23,902 bases of DNA, taken from positions 1-23,902 of the forward strand of contig USPK01000023.1 in assembly GCA_900556465.1 (NCBI GenBank), given 5' to 3'. Shown here piece by piece: positions 8,236 through 16,021 of the stretch. The position numbers were made by a program, and so were the translations under genes. The stretch is from an uncultured Prevotella sp. (GTDB taxonomy: Bacteria; Bacteroidota; Bacteroidia; Bacteroidales; Bacteroidaceae). Under the pieces are notes generated by a model. The model did not search any database and was not told the DNA's origin. It worked only from the letters and a program-made list of their open reading frames with translations. Every line of letters starts with the position of its first letter. The stretch's first letter is position 1.

Positions 8236-9744
8236 TCAATAGTTCAGGGCGAGCACCTGCTCGATGATGTCGCGGTTGTTGGCCAGGCGGGGCACCTTGT
8301 GCTGCCCGCCGAGGCGGCCGCGGCTCTTCAGCCAGTCGTTGAACAGTCCCGGGCGCGCCTTGACCACCTCGAGGGGCTGGAGCGTCAGGTTCTTGTAGCG
8401 CTTGGCCTCGTAGTCGGAGTTGATGGTCTGCAGGGCGCGGTCGAGCTCGGCGGCAAACTGCCCGAGGTCGGCCGGCTCGCGCTCGAACTCGATGACCCAC
8501 TGGTGGCGGCAGCGGCCCTCTTCATCCATGAAGACGGGCGCGGCCGTGTACTCGCTCACAATGGCCCCCGTGGCGCGGCAAGCCTGCTCCAGGCCCCGCT
8601 CCGCGTTGTCCACAATCAGCTCCTCGCCGAAGGCGTTAATGAAACTCTTCGTGCGGCCCGAGATGACGAACTTGTAGGGCGCGACCGAGGTGAAGCGCAC
8701 CGTGTCGCCTATCTGATAGCGCCACAGGCCGCACGAGGTGGAGATGACGATAGCGTAGTTGTGGCCCGGCTCTACGGCCCAGAGGGGCAGCACCGTGGGC
8801 TGCGTGCGGCCCACCTCTTCCAGGGGGATGAACTCGTAGAACACGCCGTAGTCCAACATGAGGAGCATGGCCGCGTCGGCGGGGTCGTCCTGCAGGCCGA
8901 AGAAGCCTTCCGAGGCGTTGTAGGTCTCCATGTAGTGCATGCGGGGTGAGCGGATGAGGCGGTGATACTGTTCGCGGTAGGGGGCAAACGAGACGCCGCC
9001 GTGGAAGAAGACTTCGAGGTTGGGCCAGACTTCTTCGAGCGTCGACTTGCCCGTCAGCTCGAGCACCCGGCGCACGACGGCCATCATCCAGGAAGGTACG
9101 CCGCTCAGGTTGGTCACGTTCTGCCGGGAGGCAATCTCGGCGATGCGGTCCCGTTTCTCCTCGAAGTCGGAGAGCAGGGCCACGCGCTTGGGCGGGGTGC
9201 GCACCAGGTTGACCAAGGGGTTGATGTTCTCGATGAGGATGGCGCTCAAGTCGCCTACGAGGGAGTGGGGCAAGTTGTAGTTGGGGGCGTGCGAACCGCC
9301 CAGGATGAGCGAACGGCCGTCGAAGAGGCGGCTGCCGGGCGTATTGCGCAGGTAGAGGGCCACGGCGTCGCGCCCGCCGGCATAGTGGATGTCGTGCAGG
9401 CCGTCGGGGCTGACGGGGATAAACTTACTCTTGTCGTTGGTCGTCCCGGACGACTTGGCGTACCAGCGTACGCGGCCGGGCCAGAGGACGTCGCGCTCGC
9501 CGTGGCGCATCCGGTCGATGTGCCCCTTCAGCTCCTCGTAGGTGCTGAAGGGAACGGCGGCGGCAAACTGGTCGTAGTTTTTCACGTCGGCATACCCGTG
9601 CTCGTGTCCCCACTCCGTGTCCGCGGCGCGGTCTATCAGGCGGGCCAGGACGCCGCGCTGTATCTCACCGGCCTCGGCGCCATAGCGGTCTATGGTCCGG
9701 AGCCGGCCGTTAAAGACTGGTTTTAGGATGTCCGTTAAGTTCAT
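8236..9744 (-). CDS. GH3 auxin-responsive-promoter family protein (acyl-adenylating enzyme fold)
   Basis: This 502-aa member of the GH3 branch of the adenylate-forming superfamily shows SSGTTNDKSKFIP at 98-110, the phosphate-binding motif. Further motifs are YNASEGFFG, mid-protein, and WRYQIGDTVRFT with ISGRTKSFINAFGEEL toward the C-terminal domain. Plant GH3 enzymes join amino acids to acyl acids; the bacterial substrate is unknown, so amide synthetase activity is an inference. I chose the ATG at 9744 (MNLTDILKPVFNGR) because the open frame upstream is low-complexity, carries the 21-bp repeat and spans the probable promoter (9826-9833). It is the first gene of a four-gene minus-strand cluster ending in pdxB. 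Confidence 0.9.
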   Translation of the reverse strand: MNLTDILKPVFNGRLRTIDRYGAEAGEIQRGVLARLIDRAADTEWGHEHGYADVKNYDQFAAAVPFSTYEELKGHIDRMRHGERDVLWPGRVRWYAKSSGTTNDKSKFIPVSPDGLHDIHYAGGRDAVALYLRNTPGSRLFDGRSLILGGSHAPNYNLPHSLVGDLSAILIENINPLVNLVRTPPKRVALLSDFEEKRDRIAEIASRQNVTNLSGVPSWMMAVVRRVLELTGKSTLEEVWPNLEVFFHGGVSFAPYREQYHRLIRSPRMHYMETYNASEGFFGLQDDPADAAMLLMLDYGVFYEFIPLEEVGRTQPTVLPLWAVEPGHNYAIVISTSCGLWRYQIGDTVRFTSVAPYKFVISGRTKSFINAFGEELIVDNAERGLEQACRATGAIVSEYTAAPVFMDEEGRCRHQWVIEFEREPADLGQFAAELDRALQTINSDYEAKRYKNLTLQPLEVVKARPGLFNDWLKSRGRLGGQHKVPRLANNRDIIEQVLALNY

Positions 9745-9825
9745 GTTGCGCAATGGCTTTAATGAGAGGCCCCGCGGCGCCGCAGCCCGTCCGCGCGGGC
9801 GCGTCGCGACGCACCGGAGCCGCCA

Positions 9826-9833
9826 CAAAGTTA
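9826..9833 (-). promoter_or_regulatory. -7 box of the GH3-lipoprotein-DUF3108-pdxB operon
   Basis: The minus strand reads TAACTTTG, matching TAnnTTTG, 82 bp upstream of the GH3 start, with an A/T-rich stretch just upstream. No clear TTTG -33 box. Confidence 0.6.
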
Positions 9834-9927
9834 GATATTTTTTTTCATTGCAGGCATAGCGGGCCCGCTCAATGCGACAAATGCGCCCCGGCCCGGGCCC
9901 GTGGCGACGCCGCCGGGGCGCCGGGCC

Positions 9928-9990
9928 ACGGGAATAGGGCCAGTTTTTACGGGGCCTATTCCAGTTTTTACGGGCCTTAGCCCCGTGCGC
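9928..9990. repeat. 21-bp intergenic repeat array, three units
   Basis: Units begin at 9928, 9949 and 9970, exactly 21 bp apart. Each starts ACGGG. The first two end AGTTTTT. The middle of unit 1 (GGAATAGGGCC) is nearly the reverse complement of the middle of unit 2 (GGCCTATTCC), so together they make a stem-loop followed by T5 on the plus strand. Unit 3 has the alternative core GGGCCTTAGCCCCGT. In the minus frame the units translate as TGLRPVK, TGIGPVK, TGPIPVA. Weaker phase-matched sequence extends to about 9907 and 10011. Confidence 0.85.
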
Positions 9991-10060
9991 GCGGCAACCG
10001 GCCGCGGCGCCGGCGGCAAAGAAGTGGACGGCGGAGGGCGTGTCTCTCAACTTTTATCCT

Positions 10061-10068
10061 TACCTTTG
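10061..10068 (+). promoter_or_regulatory. -7 box of cysS
   Basis: TACCTTTG matches TAnnTTTG, 35 bp upstream of the cysS ATG, giving a leader of about 30 nt. No clear -33 box. Confidence 0.6.
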
Positions 10069-10103
10069 CACTCTAACCCCAATGACATAATCAGAACCAC
10101 ATC

Positions 10104-11588
10104 ATGGAACACAAACTTTACCTCTACAATACGCTCTCCCGCAAGAAGGAAGAGTTCGTTCCCGTCCATGAGGGCCACGTGGGCATGTACGTCTGCGGCC
10201 CCACGGTTTACGGCGACGCCCACCTGGGCCATGCGCGCCCGGCCATCACGTTCGACCTCGTCTTCCGCTACTTGCGCCATCTGGGCTACAAGGTGCGCTA
10301 CGTGCGCAACATTACGGACGTGGGCCACTTGGAGCACGACGCCGACGAGGGCGAGGACAAGATTGAGAAGAAGGCCAAGCTGGAGCAGCTCGAACCCATG
10401 GAGGTGGCGCAGTTCTACACGAACCGCTTCCACGAGGCCATGGCCCGGCTCAACGTGCTGCCGCCCAGCATCGAGCCCCACGCCACGGGACACATCATCG
10501 AACAGGAGCAGCTCGTGCAGCGCATCCTGGACAACGGCTTTGCCTACGAGGCGAACGGCTCGGTCTACTTCGACGTGGAGAAGTATAACCGCGCGCACCA
10601 CTACGGCGTACTCTCGGGCCGCAACCTCGACGACGTGATCAACGCCAGCCGGCAACTCGACGGCGTGGGCGAGAAGCACCACCAGGTGGACTTTGCCCTG
10701 TGGAAAAAGGCCCAGCCGGAGCACATCATGCGCTGGCCCTCGCCCTGGGGCGACGGCTTCCCGGGCTGGCACTGCGAGTGCACGGCGATGGGGCGCAAGT
10801 ACCTGGGCGCACACTTCGACATCCACGGCGGCGGCATGGACCTGGTCTTCCCGCACCACGAGTGCGAGATAGCGCAGGCCGTAGCGGCCCAGGGCGAACC
10901 CATGGTGAAGTACTGGATGCACAACAACATGATTACCATAAACGGGCAGAAGATGGGCAAGAGCTTAGGCAACTTCATCACGCTCGAGGAGTTCTTCACC
11001 GGACAACACGAGAAGCTCGAACAGCCCTACTCGCCCATGACCATCCGCTTCTTCATCCTCCAGGCCCACTACCGCTCGACGGTAGACTTCAGCAACGAGG
11101 CGCTCCAGGCCTCGCGCAAGGGGCTGGACCGCCTCATGGAGGGCATGGCGCAACTGGAACGCATCCAGCCCGAAGCGGGCGGCAAGGTGGACCGCCAGAT
11201 GGCAGACGAACTGGCCGCGAAGTGCTACGCCGCACTCGACGACGACTTCAACTCGCCCATTGTCATCGGCCACCTGTTTGAGGCCTGCCGCGCCGTGAAC
11301 CAGATGGCCGACCGCAAGCTCAGCATCACGCCCGAAGGGCTCGAGGCCCTGCGCGCCGTGTTCCACACGTTCGTCCACGACATCCTCGGCCTGCAGCCCG
11401 AAGAAACGGGCAACGCGCAGCGCGAAGAGGCGTTCGGCAAAGCCGTCGACTTGCTGCTGGACCTGCGCGCCAAGGCCAAGGCCGAGAAAGACTGGGCCAC
11501 CAGCGACCAGATACGCAACGAACTCACGGCCTTAGGCTTCGAGGTGAAGGACACGAAGGAAGGGGCCACCTGGCGCCTGGACAAGTGA
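10104..11588 (+). CDS. cysS: Cysteinyl-tRNA synthetase
   Basis: This 494-aa class I aminoacyl-tRNA synthetase charges tRNA-Cys. The HIGH-type motif HLGH is at 40-43 (YGDAHLGHARP). The KMSKS-type motif is KMGKS at 283-287. Zinc ligands by alignment with E. coli CysS are C31, C226, H251 and E255 (GWHCEC and FPHHECE). The C-terminal third carries the helical anticodon-binding region, ending in the common SDQIRNELTALGFEVKDT pattern. Length is normal. The start ATG at 10104 follows a -7 box by 35 bp. A Nudix hydrolase gene follows after 35 bp on the same strand. Confidence 0.97.
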   Translation: MEHKLYLYNTLSRKKEEFVPVHEGHVGMYVCGPTVYGDAHLGHARPAITFDLVFRYLRHLGYKVRYVRNITDVGHLEHDADEGEDKIEKKAKLEQLEPMEVAQFYTNRFHEAMARLNVLPPSIEPHATGHIIEQEQLVQRILDNGFAYEANGSVYFDVEKYNRAHHYGVLSGRNLDDVINASRQLDGVGEKHHQVDFALWKKAQPEHIMRWPSPWGDGFPGWHCECTAMGRKYLGAHFDIHGGGMDLVFPHHECEIAQAVAAQGEPMVKYWMHNNMITINGQKMGKSLGNFITLEEFFTGQHEKLEQPYSPMTIRFFILQAHYRSTVDFSNEALQASRKGLDRLMEGMAQLERIQPEAGGKVDRQMADELAAKCYAALDDDFNSPIVIGHLFEACRAVNQMADRKLSITPEGLEALRAVFHTFVHDILGLQPEETGNAQREEAFGKAVDLLLDLRAKAKAEKDWATSDQIRNELTALGFEVKDTKEGATWRLDK

Positions 11589-11623
11589 AGAAGGCGCCGC
11601 GGCGCCGCGCTCGGACTACGGAT

Positions 11624-12022
11624 ATGGAAAAACGCCATTATACGGTTGTGGCCGGGGCCGTCGTCGGTCCGCAGGGCGTGCTGTGCGCGCGCCGCGGATC
11701 GACGGCGTTTGCCTACACGAGCCTGAAGTACGAGTTTCCGGGCGGCAAGGTGGAGCCCGGGGAAACGCCCCGCGAAGCCCTGGCACGGGAACTGCGCGAA
11801 GAGCTCGACCTGGAGGTGGACGTAGGGCCGCTCCTGGTCACCGTGGAACACGAATACCCGGACTTCGGCATTACGCTCAGCGTCTACCGCTGTACGCTCC
11901 GCTCCGCCGTGATTCACCTGAAGGAACACGCGGACTACGTGTGGCAACGCCCCGACCGGCTCGCCGAGCTCGACTGGGCCGCCGCCGACCGACGGGCCGT
12001 AGCGGCCATAAAGTTTTGTTAA
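11624..12022 (+). CDS. Nudix hydrolase, MutT/NudG-like
   Basis: This 132-aa protein starts at ATG 11624 (MEKRHYTVVAGAVV). A GTG overlapping the cysS stop would add a basic, uncharacteristic leader and is less likely. The Nudix box runs from G41 to L63, with E47, R55, E56, E59 and E60 in place for metal binding. The near-universal Gly before the last hydrophobic residue is Asp62 (REELDL). The EFPGGKVEPGE context resembles E. coli NudG (CTP pyrophosphohydrolase) and MutT. The likely role is hydrolysis of damaged or non-canonical nucleoside triphosphates, but the substrate cannot be assigned. It probably shares a transcript with cysS. Confidence 0.85.
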   Translation: MEKRHYTVVAGAVVGPQGVLCARRGSTAFAYTSLKYEFPGGKVEPGETPREALARELREELDLEVDVGPLLVTVEHEYPDFGITLSVYRCTLRSAVIHLKEHADYVWQRPDRLAELDWAAADRRAVAAIKFC

Positions 12023-12060
12023 ATCCTGGACAAAATTCCGCCCGGGCGGGTAGTTTGTAG

Positions 12061-12068
12061 TATTTTTG
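12061..12068 (+). promoter_or_regulatory. -7 box upstream of ftsX
   Basis: TATTTTTG matches TAnnTTTG, 59 bp before the ftsX ATG. It follows a 12-bp GC palindrome (CCGCCCGGGCGG, 12039-12050). It may start the ftsX-to-folK transcript. Confidence 0.6.
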
Positions 12069-12127
12069 TACGATTTTTCGCGACTTGTGCCCTTTCGTGG
12101 ACAAGCCGCGCCGACCATTTTCAGACT

Positions 12128-13003
12128 ATGGCTAAAAGAAGAAAACGAAACGGAGGCGCTTTCGACACTGTCACTTCTTGCATCAGCACTACGCTCGTGC
12201 TCATCCTGCTGGGCACGGTGGTGCTCTTCGTTACGATGGCGGACAACTTCAGCCGCGCCGTACACGAGAACTTTACGGTCGAGGTGCTGCTCGACGACAG
12301 CATTTCCACGAAAGAACTGGAACTGCTGCGCAGCGAACTGCTGGCAAAGCCTTACGCTAAGGAAGTGGGCTACATCTCCAAGGAGGAGGGCGCCAAGGAA
12401 ATGATGGAAATGCTCGGCGACCGGCCCGAGGACTTCCTGGGCAGCAGCCCCATTCCCGCGGAATTCGAGGTGTTCCTCCGCTCCGACTATGCCAACACGG
12501 ACAGTCTGGACCGCTACATGCCGGCCCTCAAGGCGCAGCCACACGTCAAGGACGTGATTTACCCAATGGACTTGATGGACACGCTCAACGGCACCATCCG
12601 CACGGTGAGCCTCGTCCTGCTGGCCGTCGCCGTACTGCTGGCCTTCGTCTCCTTCTCCCTGATCAACGACACCGTACGCATGAGCGTCTACGCCCGCCGC
12701 TTCACCATCCACACCATGAAGCTGGTCGGCGCGCGCTGGAGCTTCATCCGCCGCCCGTTTATGGCACGGGCGTTCTGGATAGGCCTCGTGGCGGCGGCCA
12801 TAGCCGACGGGGCGCTGCTGGCCGGCATGCTCTTCCTGACCCGTATGAATACGAACAACGACTTTGAGGTGGTCACGCCGACGGTAATGTGGACCACGCT
12901 GGGGACCGTGCTGGCCTGCGGCCTGCTACTGACGCTGCTCTGCACGTTCTTCTCCGTGAACAAGCACCTACGCATGACGACCGACCAGATTTACCTGAAA
13001 TAA
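12128..13003 (+). CDS. ftsX: Cell division protein FtsX (permease-like)
   Basis: This 291-aa integral membrane protein partners the ATPase FtsE to control peptidoglycan hydrolases at the septum. Four membrane segments are visible, at about 19-38, 160-180, 215-238 and 254-276. A periplasmic domain of about 120 residues follows the first (ENFTVEVLLDD to NGTIRTV) and an MKLVGAR motif (197-203) lies in the cytoplasmic loop, as expected for the FtsX/FtsX-ECD family. The basic N-terminus (MAKRRKRN) faces the cytoplasm. ftsE is not adjacent. It is the first gene of the ftsX-DUF3098-uppP-truB-queA-folK run, an order familiar from Bacteroidales genomes. Confidence 0.93.
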   Translation: MAKRRKRNGGAFDTVTSCISTTLVLILLGTVVLFVTMADNFSRAVHENFTVEVLLDDSISTKELELLRSELLAKPYAKEVGYISKEEGAKEMMEMLGDRPEDFLGSSPIPAEFEVFLRSDYANTDSLDRYMPALKAQPHVKDVIYPMDLMDTLNGTIRTVSLVLLAVAVLLAFVSFSLINDTVRMSVYARRFTIHTMKLVGARWSFIRRPFMARAFWIGLVAAAIADGALLAGMLFLTRMNTNNDFEVVTPTVMWTTLGTVLACGLLLTLLCTFFSVNKHLRMTTDQIYLK

Positions 13004-13080
13004 AGCCGGCACCGTCCGGCACCCCGCGGGCACAGCCCCGACGGCCCGCCCCCTATCCGCACATCAACAACTCCCTGGAT

Positions 13081-13359
13081 ATGAGCAACAAAAAAAACTT
13101 CGCGTTCGACCGCGTCAACTTCATCCTGCTGGCTATCGGTATGGCCATCGTCATCATCGGTTTCATCCTGATGTCGGGAACCGGCTCGCAGGAACACACG
13201 TTTAATCCTGAAATCTTCAACGCCCGGCGCATCAAGGTGGCCCCCGTGGTCTGCCTCTTCGGCTACCTTTTCATGATCTACGCCATTATTCGCCGGCCGC
13301 GCGACAAGAAGGACGCCGGACAGCCGAACGTTTCACCTGAAAACACGACAAAGGCATGA
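13081..13359 (+). CDS. DUF3098 small membrane protein
   Basis: This 92-aa protein starts at ATG 13081 (MSNKKNFAFDRVNF). Two hydrophobic helices, at about 14-31 and 53-68, are separated by a short loop, and the tail is charged. The sequence around FILMSGTGSQEHTFNPEIF and KVAPVVCLFGYLF is typical of DUF3098, a family that sits between ftsX and uppP in Bacteroidetes; its function is unknown. Its stop overlaps the uppP start (ATGA), suggesting translational coupling. The frame is open further upstream, to 12889, but that part overlaps ftsX and lacks family features. Confidence 0.9.
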   Translation: MSNKKNFAFDRVNFILLAIGMAIVIIGFILMSGTGSQEHTFNPEIFNARRIKVAPVVCLFGYLFMIYAIIRRPRDKKDAGQPNVSPENTTKA

Positions 13360-14198
13360 CCTGGCTGGAAACCATCATCATCGCCGTAGTCGAGGGACTC
13401 ACGGAATTTCTCCCGGTCTCGTCGACCGGCCACATGATTATCACGCAAAGCCTCCTGGGCGTGGAGAGCACGGACTTTGTCAAGGCGTTCACGGTCATCA
13501 TCCAGTTCGGCGCCATCCTGTCGGTGGTCTGCCTCTACTGGCGCCGCTTCTTCTACCCCGAGACGATGAAGACGCAGGGCTACACGTGGTGGCAAGCCAT
13601 CTGGCGCTTCTACCTCCGCCTCATTGTCGGCGTCATTCCCGCCGTAGTCCTCGGGCTCGTGTTCAAGGACTTCATCGAGTCGAACCTTGACAACGTGACG
13701 CTGGTGGCGGTGATGCTCATCGTGGGCGGTATCTTCATGCTGTTCTGCGACCGGATTTTCAACAAGGGGGCCGAGGACACGCCGCTCACCCTTAAACGGG
13801 CCTTCATCATCGGTCTGGTGCAGTGCGTCTCCATGATACCGGGCGTCTCGCGCTCCCTGGCCACCATCGTCGGCGGTATGGCCCAGAAGCTGACGCGCCG
13901 GGCGGCGGCCGAGTTCTCCTTCTTCCTGGCCGTCCCCACCATGTTCGGCGCCACCTGCCTGGAGGGCTACGAGCTCATCCAACAGAGCAACAGCAACCAA
14001 CTCGTAGAGGGCAACCACTTGGCCATCCTGCTGTTGGGCTGCGCCGTAGCTTTCGTCGTCGCCATCCTGGCCATCAAGTTCTTCATTAACTTCGTCTCGA
14101 AATACGGCTTCCAGGCGTTCGGCTGGTACCGTATCATCGTCGGCGCCGTCATACTGGCCCTGGGCTTTGCCGGTATCGAACTGCAAATGGTAGACTAA
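13356..14198 (+). CDS. uppP: Undecaprenyl-diphosphatase
   Basis: This 280-aa polytopic membrane enzyme of the BacA type dephosphorylates undecaprenyl diphosphate, recycling the lipid carrier for peptidoglycan and surface glycans. Motif 1 is EGLTEFLPVSSTGH, with E13, E17, S23 and H26 matching E. coli E17, E21, S27 and H30. Motif 2 is PGVSRS with R166. About eight hydrophobic segments are visible and length is normal. The start ATG overlaps the DUF3098 stop by 4 bp. truB follows after 10 bp. Confidence 0.96.
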   Translation: MTWLETIIIAVVEGLTEFLPVSSTGHMIITQSLLGVESTDFVKAFTVIIQFGAILSVVCLYWRRFFYPETMKTQGYTWWQAIWRFYLRLIVGVIPAVVLGLVFKDFIESNLDNVTLVAVMLIVGGIFMLFCDRIFNKGAEDTPLTLKRAFIIGLVQCVSMIPGVSRSLATIVGGMAQKLTRRAAAEFSFFLAVPTMFGATCLEGYELIQQSNSNQLVEGNHLAILLLGCAVAFVVAILAIKFFINFVSKYGFQAFGWYRIIVGAVILALGFAGIELQMVD

Positions 14199-14208
14199 GA
14201 GCGAGGAC

Positions 14209-14925
14209 ATGAACTTTCTGACAGGACAGACGCTGGCTTTCGACAAGCCGCTGGGCATGACCTCCTTCGCGCTGGTCGGTAAGGTGCGGTGGCTGCTGAC
14301 GCGCCGCATGGACGGCCGGAAAATCAAAGTGGGCCATGCCGGTACGCTCGACCCGCTCGCCACAGGTGTGATGGTCGTCTGCACCGGGCGGGCCACCAAG
14401 CGCATAGCCCAATTGCAGGAAGGGACTAAGGAATACGTCGCCACGCTACGCCTCGGGGCCACGACGCCCAGTTTCGACCTGGAGCACCCCATTGACGCTA
14501 CTTTCCCCACGGCGCACATCACCGAGGAGGCCGTGCGCCGTGTCCTCCAGACCTTTACGGGCGACATCATGCAAGTACCGCCGAGCTTCTCGGCCTGCAA
14601 GGTGAGCGGACAGCGCGCCTACGACCTGGCGCGCAAAGGCATGGACGTGCCCCTCGAAGCCAAGCCGCTCCACATCGACCTCATCGAATTGACCGACTGC
14701 CGGTTGGAGGAGAACGAAATCAGCATCCACGTGGCCTGCTCCAAAGGCACCTACATCCGCGCCCTGGCCCGCGACATCGGCCAGGCCCTCGGCAGCGGCG
14801 CCCACCTCACCGCCTTGCGGCGCACCCGGGTGGGCGACTACGACGAAGCCAGCTGCTTCACCCTCGAACGGTTCGAGCAATGGCTCCAGGAAATCGACGT
14901 CGAGACAGAACTGCCGAAAAACTGA
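14209..14925 (+). CDS. truB: tRNA pseudouridine(55) synthase TruB
   Basis: This 238-aa enzyme forms pseudouridine 55 in the T loop of tRNAs. The catalytic Asp48 lies in GHAGTLDPLATG. The PPSFSACKVSGQRAYDLAR motif and the SKGTYIRALARDIG motif are both present and diagnostic of TruB. The C-terminus is short, without a full PUA domain, which is usual in Bacteroidetes. It is 10 bp after uppP and 36 bp before queA. Confidence 0.96.
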   Translation: MNFLTGQTLAFDKPLGMTSFALVGKVRWLLTRRMDGRKIKVGHAGTLDPLATGVMVVCTGRATKRIAQLQEGTKEYVATLRLGATTPSFDLEHPIDATFPTAHITEEAVRRVLQTFTGDIMQVPPSFSACKVSGQRAYDLARKGMDVPLEAKPLHIDLIELTDCRLEENEISIHVACSKGTYIRALARDIGQALGSGAHLTALRRTRVGDYDEASCFTLERFEQWLQEIDVETELPKN

Positions 14926-14961
14926 CGCCCCTACTTCCGCCCCCACTTATCGCTACGACTT

Positions 14962-16014
14962 ATGAAGCTCTCACAATTCAAGTTCAAACTCCCACAGGAG
15001 AAGATTGCCAAGTATCCGTCCCTGCACCGCGACGAATGCCGAATGATGGTGCTCCACCGCAGGACGGGCGACATCGAACACCGCATGTTCAAGGACATCC
15101 TGGACTTCTTCGACGAGCACGACGTCTTCGTCTTCAACGATACGAAGGTGATTCCCGCCCGCCTGTACGGCAACAAGGAGAAAACGGGGGCGCGCATCAA
15201 GGTCTTCCTGCTCCGCGAGCTGAACCAGGAGCTGCGCCTCTGGGACGTACTCGTGGACCCCGCCAGGAAAATCCGCATCGGCAACAAGCTCTATTTCGGT
15301 GAGGACGACTCTATTGTGGCCGAAGTCATCGACAACACCACGAGCCGCGGCCGTACGCTCCGCTTCCTCTACGACGGCGACCACGACGAGTTCAAACGCT
15401 CGCTCTACGCCCTGGGCGAAGCCCCCATCCCGCGCTTCCTGGGCCGCGAGAGCGAACCCGAGGACCTGGAGCGCTTCCAGTGCATCTTCGCCCACCACGA
15501 AGGGGCCGTCACCGCCCCGACCACGGGCCTGCACTTCTCCCGAGAGTTGATGAAGCGAATGGAAATCAAGGGCATCGACTTTGCCTACATCACGCTCCAC
15601 TGCGGACTGGGCAGCTTCCGCGACACCGACGTGGAGGACCTCACGAAACACAAGACGGACTCCGAGCCAATGGCCGTCGGGGCACGCTGCTGCGAGACGG
15701 TGAACCGCGCCAAGGACCAGGAGCACAAGATCGTGGCCGTCGGGACCACCGTGCAACGCGCCCTCGAGACCTGCGTAGGCCCCAACTGCCGCATCAAGGA
15801 GTTCGAGGGCTGGACCAACAAGTTCATCTACCCGCCCTATACTTTCAGCGTCGCCGACGCCATGCTCTCCAACTTCCAGCTCCCCTACTCCACGCTGCTC
15901 ATGCTCACCGCCGCCTTCGGCGACTACGACTACACCATGGAGGCCTACAATGTCGCGCTCAAGGAGGACTACATGTTCGGCCCCTACGGCGACGTGATGC
16001 TCATTGTTGACTGA
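14962..16014 (+). CDS. queA: S-adenosylmethionine:tRNA ribosyltransferase-isomerase QueA
   Basis: This 350-aa enzyme transfers ribose from S-adenosylmethionine to preQ1 in tRNA, forming epoxyqueuosine. Typical landmarks are the N-terminal MKLSQFKFKLPQEKIAKYP, the FNDTKVIPARLYG motif, APTTGLHF, LHCGLGSFR and the C-terminal PPYTFSVADAMLSNFQLP region. Length is normal. It lies in the same run as truB, so two tRNA modification genes are adjacent. folK starts 7 bp after its stop. Confidence 0.96.
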   Translation: MKLSQFKFKLPQEKIAKYPSLHRDECRMMVLHRRTGDIEHRMFKDILDFFDEHDVFVFNDTKVIPARLYGNKEKTGARIKVFLLRELNQELRLWDVLVDPARKIRIGNKLYFGEDDSIVAEVIDNTTSRGRTLRFLYDGDHDEFKRSLYALGEAPIPRFLGRESEPEDLERFQCIFAHHEGAVTAPTTGLHFSRELMKRMEIKGIDFAYITLHCGLGSFRDTDVEDLTKHKTDSEPMAVGARCCETVNRAKDQEHKIVAVGTTVQRALETCVGPNCRIKEFEGWTNKFIYPPYTFSVADAMLSNFQLPYSTLLMLTAAFGDYDYTMEAYNVALKEDYMFGPYGDVMLIVD

Positions 16015-16021
16015 CGCTGCG

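Larger units (their letters stand above)
9745..10103. other. Divergent intergenic region between the GH3 gene and cysS
   Basis: This 359-bp gap has no credible gene. It holds the leader and -7 box of the minus-strand operon (9826-9833), the three-unit 21-bp repeat array (9928-9990) with more decayed units either side, and the cysS -7 box (10061-10068). The open frames crossing it are repeat translations, not genes. Confidence 0.75.

Noticed and set aside
9831..10019. Short minus-strand open frame across the second 21-bp array
   Set aside because: It lies over the probable promoter of the GH3 operon and is only a translation of the repeat.
9745..10050. N-terminal extension of the GH3-family protein by 102 residues
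   Set aside because: The extension is low-complexity, crosses the repeat array and the -7 box, and the family N-terminus begins at 9744.
11585..11623. GTG start for the Nudix hydrolase overlapping the cysS stop
   Set aside because: It would add a basic leader not seen in the family; ATG at 11624 gives the normal N-terminus.
13005..13020. Small hairpin GCCGG/CCGGC after ftsX
   Set aside because: The stem is only 5 bp with no T tract and downstream genes continue in the same direction.
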